From Zhouia amylolytica (GTDB taxonomy: Bacteria > Bacteroidota > Bacteroidia > Flavobacteriales > Flavobacteriaceae): a DNA stretch of 64,000 bases. The translations under genes were made by a program, and so were the position numbers. The notes below the pieces were generated by a model. That model saw nothing but the letters and a program-made list of their open reading frames with translations, was not told the origin of the DNA and ran no database searches. Shown piece after piece: positions 41,872 through 51,209 of the stretch (positions are counted from its first letter, which is position 1; each line of letters opens with the position of its first letter). The stretch spans positions 337,924 to 401,923 of the forward strand of contig NZ_FPAG01000001.1 of the NCBI RefSeq assembly GCF_900116365.1, written 5' to 3'.

Positions 41872-43437
41872 ATGAAACTACAAAAGCTCAATGTATTAAT
41901 GGTATTGGCTATATCAGTCTTTATGTGTCTCGAATCATTGGCCCAAGACAAACCAAATATTCTTGTTATTTGGGGTGATGATATAGGAACCTGGAACATC
42001 AGTCATAATAATCGAGGGATGATGGGCTACAAAACACCAAATATTGATAGAATCGCTAAGGAAGGGATTGCATTTACCGATTATTATGCACAACAAAGCT
42101 GTACGGCTGGTAGAGCGGCTTTTATAGGAGGTAATGTCCCTGTTAGGACCGGTATGACAAAAGTTGGATTACCCGGAGCTGCTCAAGGATGGCAAATGAC
42201 AGATGTTACTATGGCCACTGTACTTAAAAGTCAGGGGTACACTACAGGGCAATTTGGTAAAAACCACCAGGGAGATAGGGATGAACATCTTCCAACGATG
42301 CATGGTTTTGACGAATTCATGGGAAATCTATACCACTTGAATGCTGAAGAAGAACCTGAAAACTTTGATTATCCTGGAGATAAGAAGTTACAGAACGGAA
42401 AAACCTTCAGAGAGCAATACGGACCAAGGGGAGTTCTCCATACATGGGCAGATGGCAATGGTGGGCAACGCATAGAAGATACGGGGCCTCTTACTAAAAA
42501 ACGTATGGAAACCATTGATGACGAAACAGTGGCAGCAGCCAAAAAATTCATCAAAGAGGCTAATGACGCAGGAACACCCTTTTTTGTGTGGTGGAATGGA
42601 ACGCGGATGCACTTCAGGACTCATGTTAAAGCCGAACATAAAGGAATTAGTGGGCAGGATGAATACTCTGACGGTATGGTTGAACACGACATGCATGTCG
42701 GAGAACTCTTAAAACTATTGGATGAACTTGGAATTGCAGATAATACTGTCGTTATGTATTCAACCGATAATGGTCCTCATTACAACACATGGCCGGATGC
42801 AGGAACTACTCCTTTCCGCGGTGAAAAGAACTCAAACTGGGAGGGGGCCTATAGAGTACCAGCCTTTATAAAATGGCCGGAAAAATTTCCGGCAGGTGTA
42901 ACTTTAAACGGAATTGTTTCTCATGAGGATTGGTTACCTACCTTTGCCGCCATTGCAGGAGCGGATAGTATTAAGGAAAAGCTACGTAACGGTGTATCGC
43001 TTAATGGAAGAAACTATAGAAATTACATTGACGGCTATGATTTGACCTCATATCTCATGGGGTCTACAAAGGAATCTCCACGTCATGAATTTTGGTATGT
43101 TAATGATGACGGCCAGGTTGTTGCCGCCCGATATGACGATTGGAAAATTGTATTTTACGAGAACAGAGGAAAACAATTCGGAGTTTGGATGGAACCTTTT
43201 ACAGAGTTACGTGTACCTCTTGTTTTCAACTTAAGAAGGGACCCGTTCGAAAAATCTCAACACAATTCAAACACTTATTTCGACTGGTTACTCGATCGCG
43301 CCTTCGTCATAGTTCCCATTCAGGGGTTGGCCGCTAATTTCTTAAAGACCATGCAAGACTATCCTCCCAGTCAAACTCCAGGGTCTTTTAACCTAAGTGC
43401 CATTGAAGAAAAAATTAAATCAATAGGTAGTAATTAA
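41872..43437 (+). CDS. secreted S1-family sulfatase with CTAGR motif
   Basis: 521 residues with a signal peptide (hydrophobic residues 8-22, ending SLAQ) and no lipobox. The formylglycine motif is Cys77-Thr-Ala-Gly-Arg in QQSCTAGRAAFIGG, an Ala form of C-x-(P/A)-x-R. WGDDIGTWNISHNNRG supplies metal-binding Asp residues, GQFGKNHQGDRDEHLPTMHG the Lys-His set, and YSTDNGPHYNTWPDAG the second metal site. It is a paralogue of the sulfatase at 46958, with the same motifs in the same order, but both differ clearly from the lipoprotein sulfatases between them. A strong bidirectional terminator follows the gene. The substrate is unknown. Confidence 0.92.
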   Translation: MKLQKLNVLMVLAISVFMCLESLAQDKPNILVIWGDDIGTWNISHNNRGMMGYKTPNIDRIAKEGIAFTDYYAQQSCTAGRAAFIGGNVPVRTGMTKVGLPGAAQGWQMTDVTMATVLKSQGYTTGQFGKNHQGDRDEHLPTMHGFDEFMGNLYHLNAEEEPENFDYPGDKKLQNGKTFREQYGPRGVLHTWADGNGGQRIEDTGPLTKKRMETIDDETVAAAKKFIKEANDAGTPFFVWWNGTRMHFRTHVKAEHKGISGQDEYSDGMVEHDMHVGELLKLLDELGIADNTVVMYSTDNGPHYNTWPDAGTTPFRGEKNSNWEGAYRVPAFIKWPEKFPAGVTLNGIVSHEDWLPTFAAIAGADSIKEKLRNGVSLNGRNYRNYIDGYDLTSYLMGSTKESPRHEFWYVNDDGQVVAARYDDWKIVFYENRGKQFGVWMEPFTELRVPLVFNLRRDPFEKSQHNSNTYFDWLLDRAFVIVPIQGLAANFLKTMQDYPPSQTPGSFNLSAIEEKIKSIGSN

Positions 43438-43456
43438 CGTAAATAATCATCCATAA

Positions 43457-43489
43457 AAAAGCTGGCTTTAATAATTAAAGCCAGCTTTT
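43457..43489. terminator. strong bidirectional terminator between convergent sulfatase genes
   Basis: AAAAGCTGGCTTTAAT (43457-43472) and its exact complement (43474-43489) form a 16-bp perfect palindrome with A-tracts and T-tracts at both ends. It serves the plus-strand sulfatase ending at 43437 and the minus-strand one ending at 43528. Confidence 0.85.
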
Positions 43490-43527
43490 ATTCATTTCAG
43501 GAACTTATTATTATAAATAGGAATATC

Positions 43528-44961
43528 TTATTTATCAAATGAAAATAATGGGTTTTCCGTATGAGATGCTGTCATAATCGAATCCATCATTTTTACTACA
43601 TCCGGATAATCATCAGCTACGTTCTTTTCTTCCGAAGGATCATTCGCCAAATTATATAATTCTATAGGAGCATTACGGTCTTTTTTCACCTTTAAACGAA
43701 TCGCCTTCCATTCATCCTTTAAGACTGCTTGTTTTCCACCGCCTTCATAGAACTCCCAATAAAGATGATCATGTTTTTCCTGTTTTGATTTCCCATACAA
43801 TTCATTAAGAAATGAAATACCTGTGGTGTTGAGGCCCTCAGGGTTTCCACCGGAGAGTTCATAGAAGGTAGGCAGGATGTCCCAAAAAGCTCCAACATGA
43901 TCACTTACCTGATTTGCTTTTATGGTTCCGGGCCAATAAGCTATAAAAGGTTCTCGTATTCCTCCCTCATAAAGGTCTCTTTTAACCCCTTTGTGGACTC
44001 CACTGCTTTTAAAAAAATCGACATCGCTCCTTTGACGGCCACCTTCAATATGGGTTCCATTGTCGCTTGTAAACACAACCAACGTATTTTTATCAAGCCC
44101 TTTCTGTTTTAAAGCGGAAACAACTTCACCTACATAATCGTCTATGCTACTAACCATTGCAGCATACGCAGCTTTCGGAAACGGCTGCCCTCCATAGTGC
44201 CTTCCATCGGGCCATGCTTTCTCGGGAGAGAATACACTATTGCCTTCTTCATCTAAATATTGTTTCATATACTGTTCAGGCACCACCAATTCGGCATGTG
44301 GAACTGTAAAAGAGAGATACAAAAAGAAAGGTGTTTCCTCTGATTGTTCCTTTATAAAACTTAAAGCTTTTTCGGTAAAAATATTATTACCATAACTGTC
44401 TTTAGGAGTGGCTAACTTTTCCGGCTTTCCTTCATTTAAAGTCCAGACAGAATCAGGTCTCTGAAAATGAGCATCAACATGATGGAGATGACCTGTAAAC
44501 TCATCCCAACCCTTTTTCTCCGGAGATCCAGGGGTTCCTTGTACTCCTAACCCCCATTTTCCATACATAGCGGTTCGGTACCCTTGTTTTTTTAGTAATT
44601 GAGGAATTATGGTATCCTGCTCTCTTAATGGAAATTCCCCGTTCCCTCTAATATGGGTGACCCCAGTATGTTGTCCGGTCATTAGACTTGCCCTGGAAGG
44701 CGCACATACGGTACTTCCTGCATAAAATTGAGTAAACCGCATACCTCCTTGAGCCAATTGATCGAGATTGGGTGTTTTTATATGTTTTTGCCCGTAACTC
44801 CCCAGATCTCCTATCCCCATATCATCTGCTATAATAAAAACAATATTGGGTTTAGATGCTGACTGATCAGCTGTTTCTTTTGAATTTGTGTTACAGGAAA
44901 CTCCTGCTATTAAAGTCATCAATACGATTAATCTAACAGGAATACTTAGAATTGATTTCAT
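43528..44961 (-). CDS. S1-family sulfatase, lipoprotein (CAPSR)
   Basis: 477 residues. The lipobox ends at Cys23 (LIAGVSCNT). FIIADDMGIGDLGSYGQKHI supplies the metal-binding Asp pair. The formylglycine motif is Cys86-Ala-Pro-Ser-Arg in GSTVCAPSRASLMTGQHTG. YGKWGLGVQGTPGSPEKKGW and VFTSDNGTHIEGG complete the active-site set. The form resembles arylsulfatase-A-like enzymes of marine Bacteroidota PULs. Its start overlaps the end of the upstream sulfatase gene by four bases, so the two are translationally coupled. It is anchored facing the periplasm or the cell surface. The exact sulfate position is unknown. Confidence 0.93.
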   Translation of the reverse strand: MKSILSIPVRLIVLMTLIAGVSCNTNSKETADQSASKPNIVFIIADDMGIGDLGSYGQKHIKTPNLDQLAQGGMRFTQFYAGSTVCAPSRASLMTGQHTGVTHIRGNGEFPLREQDTIIPQLLKKQGYRTAMYGKWGLGVQGTPGSPEKKGWDEFTGHLHHVDAHFQRPDSVWTLNEGKPEKLATPKDSYGNNIFTEKALSFIKEQSEETPFFLYLSFTVPHAELVVPEQYMKQYLDEEGNSVFSPEKAWPDGRHYGGQPFPKAAYAAMVSSIDDYVGEVVSALKQKGLDKNTLVVFTSDNGTHIEGGRQRSDVDFFKSSGVHKGVKRDLYEGGIREPFIAYWPGTIKANQVSDHVGAFWDILPTFYELSGGNPEGLNTTGISFLNELYGKSKQEKHDHLYWEFYEGGGKQAVLKDEWKAIRLKVKKDRNAPIELYNLANDPSEEKNVADDYPDVVKMMDSIMTASHTENPLFSFDK

Positions 44962-46427
44962 CTCAGGTTAATTTTTAATTTAGCTATTTTTTCTGCTTCA
45001 AACTCGTGGTCATAATCAGGATTTGGATCTACAGGTATGGGGGCTCCCACTTCCTTTCTCCAACGCTCTAATTTTCTTGAAAGTTGTTCTGTTTTTTCCG
45101 GATCCTTAGAAGCAAGGTTATTTTGTTCTCCAAGATCTTCATTAAGGTTATAGAGTTCATATTCGTCATCTTCAAAGAAATGATGTAGTTTCCAGTCTCC
45201 ATCAATAATTACCGAACCTGGACGCGTTCTGAATAAAGGATCTCTTCCCTGGTCAGTTTTGGGCTTATAGGCCTGGAGGTAAATTGGAAAATGAAAATAA
45301 AGTTCACGATCAGGTAATTCACCTCCTTTTAAAGCAGGTAAAAGTGAAATTCCATCCAGAATAGTATTAGAAACCTTTGAACCTGAGATTTCCTTTAAGG
45401 TTGGATATATATCCAGGTTTGTTATGGGTTCAATTGATTTCGTGTTAGCCGCAATAACATTTTTCCATTTAAAAATGTATGGCACTCTGATGCCTCCTTC
45501 ATAATAAGACCCCTTCCCAGCTCGTAGTGGATCCTGAAAGCTGACATCTCTTATACCGCCATTATCGGATGTAAAAATAACCAAGGTATTTTCTTCTAAT
45601 CCTTTTTCTTTAAGAAACGACAATATTCGTCCAATATTTGTATCAACAGTTTCTACCATCCCGGCATATTTGGCATTATGCTGAAATTCATCTCCTCCTT
45701 TTTCCGTGTATTTCTCTTCAAGTTTTTTAAGGGTCTGCAAAGGGGTATGTACTGCATAATATGGCAGGTAAACAAAAAATGGGGTTTCCTTTGCTTCTTC
45801 CATAAAGCTTATAGCCTCAGTGGTAAGACGTTCAGTAAGGTTTTCTCCATTAAGTCCCTGGCCAATTGACGGCACATTATAGGGCGCAAAATACCCTTTA
45901 GCACCAGGGTTCCCCTGCTCGCCACCTCCAATGTTAACATTGAATCCCTGTGTTCGCGGATCTTCTCCCAAATGCCACTTACCAAAAGTCCCTGTGTTAT
46001 AACCAACAGCCTTTAACATTTCAGCTATGGTGATTACAGAGTCTTTTAAAACGGTTGTATTCTGAATGGGAATAATTTTTCTTGTTCTGCTATCACCCCG
46101 GTCTGAATTTGCCACTGTATAAATTCCATGGCGCGGTGTATTTTGACCACTCATTAAACAAGCCCTGCTAGGGGCACAATTTGCAGCACTGGCATAGCCA
46201 CGGGTAAAGGTCATTCCTTCTTGCGCCAATTTATTTATATTGGGAGTTTCATAAAATGTACTACCGAATACCTCTGTATCCTTCCATCCTAAATCATCAA
46301 CATTAATGTAAATAATATTAGGGAGTTGTTTCCTCTTATTTTGATCCCCTGTTTTTCCATTGCAGGATAAAAGAGCAACAAATATTGGAAGTACCAACAT
46401 AAAGTAAACGTAACGCTTAAACATCAT
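44958..46427 (-). CDS. S1-family sulfatase, lipoprotein (CAPSR)
   Basis: 489 residues. The lipobox ends at Cys22 (VALLSCNGK). YINVDDLGWKDTEVFGSTFY carries the metal Asp pair. The formylglycine motif is Cys84-Ala-Pro-Ser-Arg in SAANCAPSRACLMSGQNTP. GTFGKWHLGEDPRTQGFNVN and VIFTSDNGGIRDVSFQDPLR are the Lys-His and second metal segments. The overlap of four bases with the next sulfatase gene makes this a two-gene minus-strand unit, divergent from the sulfatase at 46958. The C-terminal YELYNLNEDLGEQNNLA is typical of S1 enzymes. The substrate is unknown. Confidence 0.93.
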   Translation of the reverse strand: MMFKRYVYFMLVLPIFVALLSCNGKTGDQNKRKQLPNIIYINVDDLGWKDTEVFGSTFYETPNINKLAQEGMTFTRGYASAANCAPSRACLMSGQNTPRHGIYTVANSDRGDSRTRKIIPIQNTTVLKDSVITIAEMLKAVGYNTGTFGKWHLGEDPRTQGFNVNIGGGEQGNPGAKGYFAPYNVPSIGQGLNGENLTERLTTEAISFMEEAKETPFFVYLPYYAVHTPLQTLKKLEEKYTEKGGDEFQHNAKYAGMVETVDTNIGRILSFLKEKGLEENTLVIFTSDNGGIRDVSFQDPLRAGKGSYYEGGIRVPYIFKWKNVIAANTKSIEPITNLDIYPTLKEISGSKVSNTILDGISLLPALKGGELPDRELYFHFPIYLQAYKPKTDQGRDPLFRTRPGSVIIDGDWKLHHFFEDDEYELYNLNEDLGEQNNLASKDPEKTEQLSRKLERWRKEVGAPIPVDPNPDYDHEFEAEKIAKLKINLR

Positions 46428-46957
46428 AATTTAATATTTTGCATTAAACCGGGAAAGTTACATAAAATTGAAACCTAAGTGTTTTTAATCCAAACAGTTT
46501 CTATAATTCACCCATAGTACTTTGATAAAACAGAATGAGATCAGGATATTTTGTCTTTTAAACTCAATCCAATCCCCAAAACTCAAAAACACACACTAAA
46601 CAACTGAATTACCGCCTGTTAAGACGAAAACAATAATCCGAAAAACCCCCGATATTTTTAATCATTTTTTTTATATCTTTAATACCCCCCTTGTAAATTT
46701 GAACTTCATTAAAAACAAAAGGTAAAAGAAGTTCATTCATAATGTAGTAAAAAGTAAAGATTTATCACTCCCCCAATTTAATCTTTAACTTACATTAAAA
46801 TATAGAATTATTAGCATAGAATGCTATTGTACAGCTTGTAATAAAAGTAAATTTATAACTCCCGGATATGTAACAGGACTAATATAAAATTTACCGACCC
46901 TATCATATACATCTGAATATTCAACAACTCATGTTCAATTATAAAATCATTAACCTC
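46428..46957. other. 530-base intergenic region between divergent sulfatase genes
   Basis: No convincing gene was seen. It contains three C-tracts (46646-46650, 46685-46690 and 46770-46774), a TAAATTTG box on the plus strand (46694-46701) and an inverted repeat overlapping it (46700-46735). The element CACTCCCCC at 46766-46774 also occurs upstream of the paralogous sulfatase gene (41761-41769). Confidence 0.5.
46694..46701 (+). promoter_or_regulatory. putative -7 box (TAAATTTG) with overlapping inverted repeat
   Basis: TAAATTTG matches TAnnTTTG. The inverted repeat TGAACTTC (46700-46707) / GAAGTTCA (46728-46735) starts within it and covers the expected transcript start, as a repressor site would. 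The leader to the sulfatase ATG would be about 250 bases, which is long. Confidence 0.35.
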
Positions 46958-48532
46958 ATGAAAAACAATTGTTTAGCAATCAGTATTTTAATCCTTCTTG
47001 CGGGGATGTTAACACAGGGAATACATGCACAAGATCGACCAAACATTCTGGTGATCATGGTCGATGACGTTGCTCCTAACTCCCTTAGCTGTTACAGCTT
47101 AGGTTTACAATACCCTACACCTAATATCGATCGTATTGCAAAGGAAGGGGTTCTATTTACGGACCATTATTCACAACCAAGCTGTACCGCAGGGAGAGCT
47201 GCTTTTATTACCGGCCAAAAACCTGTAAGAACAGGCCTTACTACCGTGGGACAACCAGGTAATCCATTAGGCCTAAAGAAAGAAGACCCTACATTGGCCG
47301 AACTTTTAAAGCCACTAGGTTATATGACCGGACAATTTGGAAAAAACCATTTAGGAGACCGGAACGAACATTTACCAACGGTTCATGGATTTGACGAGTT
47401 CTTCGGAAATCTTTATCACTTAAACGTATCAGAAGAAGAAGAACAAGCGGATTACCCAAAGAGCGAAGAATTTTATAAAAAATACGGACCTCGTGGGATT
47501 ATTGAGTCTTATGCAACCGACACATACGACAGCACTGAGGATCCTCGATTTGGGGTAATCGGCAAGCAAAGGGTAAAAGATATAGGTAAGTTAACCTCTA
47601 AACGCATGGAGACCTTTGACGAGGAATTAGTTGCTAAAACCAAAGATTTTATGAAGCGCGCTAAAGATGCTAAAAAGCCATTTTTTATCTGGCATGCTAC
47701 CAGCCGTATGCACGTATATACCCATTTAAAAGAAGAATCCAGGAATCTGGCAACACCCATTAGCACCGATATGGACTTATTTGGTTCCGGTTTAATGGAA
47801 CACGATGGTCATGTAGGAGAAATATTGGATTATTTAGATGAATTAGGGATGGATGAAAACACCATTGTTATCTATACAACCGATAATGGCCCCGAGCAAA
47901 GCACATGGCCTCATGCCGGAGTTACCATGTTCAGAGGAGAGAAAATGACCACTTATGAAGGTGGAGTTAGAGCCCCGTTTATGGTACGCTGGCCTGATGA
48001 AATTCCTGCAGGAACTATAAAAAATGGCATTTCTGCTCATGAAGATGTTCTACCTACCGTTATGGCTGCTGTTGGTAATGACCGTATTAAAGACGAATTA
48101 AAGAAAGGTAAAACGATTGGCGATATGACCTATAAGGTTTATATCGATGGATTTAACAACCTGGACTACTGGACTGGAAAGGCTGATAAATCAGCAAGAA
48201 ATTATTTTTTTTATTACTATGAATCAGGATTAACAGCGATGCGTGTAGGCCCATGGAAGATGCACTTTGCTACCAAAGAGCGATATTTCGATGATATGGT
48301 AGCGCATACCATGCCACAATTATTCAATCTGAGAAAAGACCCATTTGAAAAATACGACGATATTACCGGGTTTCATTTAATCATGAATAAATCCTGGGTC
48401 ATGCAACCCGCCATCGGATTATTGAGTGAGCACTTATCGACATTTAAGGAATTCCCCCCACGTCAGGCTGCAGCTTCGTTAGATATTAACAACGCCATTG
48501 ATGCAATCTTAAAATCAGATACTCGTCAATAA
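46958..48532 (+). CDS. secreted S1-family sulfatase with CTAGR motif
   Basis: 524 residues from the ATG at 46958. The frame extends to an ATG at 46931, but the later start gives a clean signal peptide (MKNNCLAIS to GIHAQ). The formylglycine motif is Cys-Thr-Ala-Gly-Arg with Cys76 in PSCTAGRAAFITGQ. MVDDVAPNSLSCYSLG, GQFGKNHLGDRNEHLPTVHG and IYTTDNGPEQSTWPHAG are the other active-site segments. It is a paralogue of the 41872 sulfatase. It heads a plus-strand run with a beta-barrel protein, an amidohydrolase and a DUF748-like protein. A hairpin after the stop may reduce read-through. Confidence 0.92.
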   Translation: MKNNCLAISILILLAGMLTQGIHAQDRPNILVIMVDDVAPNSLSCYSLGLQYPTPNIDRIAKEGVLFTDHYSQPSCTAGRAAFITGQKPVRTGLTTVGQPGNPLGLKKEDPTLAELLKPLGYMTGQFGKNHLGDRNEHLPTVHGFDEFFGNLYHLNVSEEEEQADYPKSEEFYKKYGPRGIIESYATDTYDSTEDPRFGVIGKQRVKDIGKLTSKRMETFDEELVAKTKDFMKRAKDAKKPFFIWHATSRMHVYTHLKEESRNLATPISTDMDLFGSGLMEHDGHVGEILDYLDELGMDENTIVIYTTDNGPEQSTWPHAGVTMFRGEKMTTYEGGVRAPFMVRWPDEIPAGTIKNGISAHEDVLPTVMAAVGNDRIKDELKKGKTIGDMTYKVYIDGFNNLDYWTGKADKSARNYFFYYYESGLTAMRVGPWKMHFATKERYFDDMVAHTMPQLFNLRKDPFEKYDDITGFHLIMNKSWVMQPAIGLLSEHLSTFKEFPPRQAAASLDINNAIDAILKSDTRQ

Positions 48533-48548
48533 AACTCAACAGATTTAC

Positions 48549-48580
48549 TTAAAGGGCTTATTGTGTTATAAGCCCTTTAA
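48549..48580 (+). terminator. 13-bp hairpin after the sulfatase gene
   Basis: TTAAAGGGCTTAT (48549-48561) and ATAAGCCCTTTAA (48568-48580) pair perfectly around a six-base loop. The tail is TCAAATAA rather than poly-T, so termination may be partial. Confidence 0.55.
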
Positions 48581-48615
48581 TCAAATAAACTTAACTCGAA
48601 TTGAAACTACGAAAA

Positions 48616-49422
48616 ATGCAAAAAAGAATAAAAAGTCATCTATTCTTGTTCACCATCCTTTTTGGCTTTTCGCTTATTTACGGACAAGAAGACGGCCCAT
48701 CGGCCGACGAATTAGCAAAAAAATTACAAAATCCCGTTGCCAGTCTGATCAGCGTTCCCTTTCAGGGAAATATGGATTTTGGCGTTGGCCCAGATGATGG
48801 AACCCGATTCACAATGAATATTCAACCGGTAATTCCCATTAGTATCAGTGAAAACTGGAACTTAATAGGGCGTGCTATTTTACCAGTTATTTCTCAATCG
48901 GATGTTTTTGGGAATAGCGGCAATCAAACCGGACTTGGTGATGCTGTGATAAGCGGTTTCTTCTCACCAAAAGAACCGACCAAAGGAGGGATTATCTGGG
49001 GAGCAGGTCCAGTAATGCTGGTTCCAACCGCAACTGATGATCTTCTGGGCACCAAGAAGTTCGGTTTGGGTCCGACAGGAGTCATTTTAAAACAAATTGG
49101 AAGTAATACCATTGGTGCTTTAGTTAATCATATATGGTCAGTAGCAGGTAATCAGGACAGAGCAGATGTAAATGCCACCTTTTTACAACCTTTTATTGCC
49201 CATAACTTTTCTGGAGGTTACGCATTAGCATTTAATACAGAATTTACCCAAAACTGGGAAGCAGACACCTCATCCGGTAGTTTTCATTTGGTAGGATCTA
49301 AAGTTGTATCGTTAGGATCACAATTAGCTCAAGTTTTTGTCGGACCCCGAATTCACTATGGTAATGGCAATGCTGCAGACTGGGGTATAAGAGGAGGGTT
49401 AACACTTTTATTTCCTAAATAG
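48616..49422 (+). CDS. outer-membrane beta-barrel protein (transporter/'neuromedin U'-type annotation)
   Basis: 268 residues from the ATG at 48616. The frame extends to a TTG at 48601, but the ATG is followed by a better signal peptide (KRIKSHLFLFTILFGFSLIY, then GQ). Strand-like stretches include MDFGVGPDDGTRFTMNIQPV, NWNLIGRAILPVI, GAGPVMLVPTA, FNTEFTQNWEA and a final GGLTLLFPK. Proteins of this kind are often labelled 'transporter' or 'neuromedin U', names that say little. It is probably an outer-membrane barrel. Its position between a sulfatase and an amidohydrolase lipoprotein suggests passage of the substrate or product, which is inference. Confidence 0.75.
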   Translation: MQKRIKSHLFLFTILFGFSLIYGQEDGPSADELAKKLQNPVASLISVPFQGNMDFGVGPDDGTRFTMNIQPVIPISISENWNLIGRAILPVISQSDVFGNSGNQTGLGDAVISGFFSPKEPTKGGIIWGAGPVMLVPTATDDLLGTKKFGLGPTGVILKQIGSNTIGALVNHIWSVAGNQDRADVNATFLQPFIAHNFSGGYALAFNTEFTQNWEADTSSGSFHLVGSKVVSLGSQLAQVFVGPRIHYGNGNAADWGIRGGLTLLFPK

Positions 49423-49458
49423 CAAATATGGTATACTATTAAATTAACTTATCAGATT

Positions 49459-51174
49459 ATGAGGATCATTTATTTATTAATTGCTTTTTGCATAATATCA
49501 TGCTCAGAAAGTAAAAAAGAGACTGTCCAATTAGACAGTATATACTTCAATGGTGATATAATCACTATGGAAGGAGATCAACCTGGCTATGTGGAGGCTA
49601 TTGGTATTAAGGATGGAAGAATTGCTCGTGTCGGGACTCAGGAAGAACTAATGAGCATGGTTGGTGATTCAACGATCCAAAAAGACCTGAATGGTAAAAC
49701 ACTTTTACCTGCATTTTTAGACGGACATGGTCATTTTTACAATGTCGGTTTTGCTTCAATTGTAGCCAACCTATTACCTCCTCCGGATGGACCAGGCCAT
49801 AATTATGAGTCGATCGTAGATGCCTTGAATCAATGGAAAGAAAGCGAAGATGGTAAATATTTCATCGATAAATTCGGCTGGATTATTGGAAACGGCTATG
49901 ATGACTCTCAACTAGAAGAAAAGGATCACCCCAAAAGCATAGATCTGGATAAAGTAAGTACTGATATCCCTATTATCATCTTGCATCAGTCCGGACACCT
50001 TGGAGTTATTAATTCGAAGGCGAAGGAAATCTTAGGAATAACTAAAACTACCCCTAACCCCACCGGAGGCTCCCTGAGAAAAGATAAAAATGGTAATCCG
50101 AATGGTGTTCTTGAAGAAAATGCCATGTTTAATGTTTTATTTCCCATTCTGGGCAAAGCCGATGAAAACTTTGATACGAAATGTATCAAAAAAGGACAAG
50201 AAGAATACGCCAAAAAAGGATATCTCACAGCTCAAGATGGCAGAAGCTCGACCGCACAAATGGCTGCTTTTATTAAGGGAGCAGAAAAAGGGCTTTTTTA
50301 TATTGATGTGGTATCTTACCCTGATATTACCTTAGGACCTGAAAACGTAACTGAAGATTACTATAGTGCAGATCACCAATATAAAAACAATTATAGAATA
50401 GGAGGGGTTAAATTAACCTTAGATGGTTCCCCACAAGGTAAAACTGCCTGGTTAACCCAACATTACCACGTTCCGCCTCAAGGTCAGGATAAAGATTATA
50501 AGGGCTACCCGGTCATGCCAGACTCCATGGCGATTAAATATGTGAAAGAAGCGTTTCAAAACAAATGGCAAATATTATGTCATACTAACGGTGATGCTGC
50601 TATTGATCAGTACCTCATGGCTGTAAAAGCTGCCGAAGAAGCTTATGGATATGACGACCATAGAACCGTAATGATTCATGGGCAAACTTTACGTAAAGAT
50701 CAAATACCAGCGCTGGTAGAATTGGAAATTATGCCCTCGTTGTTTCCAATGCATACCTTTTATTGGGGGGATTGGCATGTTGAATCCGTTTTAGGACATC
50801 CTCGGGCTGACTACATTTCACCATGTCGGGATGTTATTGATGCAGGCCTTAAAATCACCTCCCATCACGATGCCCCCGTTACCTTCCCTAACTCCTTGAG
50901 AGTGCTGGATGCTACGGTGAACCGGGTTACAAGGAGTGGTGTCGTTTTAGGACCTGAACAACGCATTAGTCCGTATGAAGGATTGAAAACATTAACCGAA
51001 TGGGCTGCTTACCAATATTTTGAGGAAGATCACAAAGGAACCATTACGGAAGGAAAACTGGCAGACTTAGTAATCTTAGATAAAAACCCATTAAAGATAG
51101 ATCCTTTGAATATAAAGGATATACAGGTTTTAGAAAGCATCAAAGAAGGTAAAACTGTATTTCAACAACCGTAG
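49459..51174 (+). CDS. YtcJ-like amidohydrolase lipoprotein
   Basis: 571 residues. A lipobox ends at Cys15 (AFCIISCSES). The amidohydrolase fold is clear: SIYFNGDIITMEGDQPGYVE at the N-terminus, LLPAFLDGHGHFYNVG with the metal ligands His90 and His92, later His residues in LCHTNGDAAIDQYL and VMIHGQTLRKDQIPA, the Asp in ITSHHDAPVTFPNSLRVLDA, and GTITEGKLADLVILDKNPL at the end. It belongs to the YtcJ/exoenzyme-regulatory group, where substrates are mostly unknown. A surface- or periplasm-facing amidohydrolase beside a sulfatase could act on N-substituted sugars or aromatic sulfates. It starts 36 bases after the barrel gene. Confidence 0.9.
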   Translation: MRIIYLLIAFCIISCSESKKETVQLDSIYFNGDIITMEGDQPGYVEAIGIKDGRIARVGTQEELMSMVGDSTIQKDLNGKTLLPAFLDGHGHFYNVGFASIVANLLPPPDGPGHNYESIVDALNQWKESEDGKYFIDKFGWIIGNGYDDSQLEEKDHPKSIDLDKVSTDIPIIILHQSGHLGVINSKAKEILGITKTTPNPTGGSLRKDKNGNPNGVLEENAMFNVLFPILGKADENFDTKCIKKGQEEYAKKGYLTAQDGRSSTAQMAAFIKGAEKGLFYIDVVSYPDITLGPENVTEDYYSADHQYKNNYRIGGVKLTLDGSPQGKTAWLTQHYHVPPQGQDKDYKGYPVMPDSMAIKYVKEAFQNKWQILCHTNGDAAIDQYLMAVKAAEEAYGYDDHRTVMIHGQTLRKDQIPALVELEIMPSLFPMHTFYWGDWHVESVLGHPRADYISPCRDVIDAGLKITSHHDAPVTFPNSLRVLDATVNRVTRSGVVLGPEQRISPYEGLKTLTEWAAYQYFEEDHKGTITEGKLADLVILDKNPLKIDPLNIKDIQVLESIKEGKTVFQQP

Positions 51175-51209
51175 TTTATTGTTTGAAATTTAATAAATGA
51201 ACCCACTTA

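Noticed and set aside
46931-46957. Longer N-terminus of the sulfatase at 46958
   Set aside because: It would place nine polar and hydrophobic residues before a complete signal peptide.
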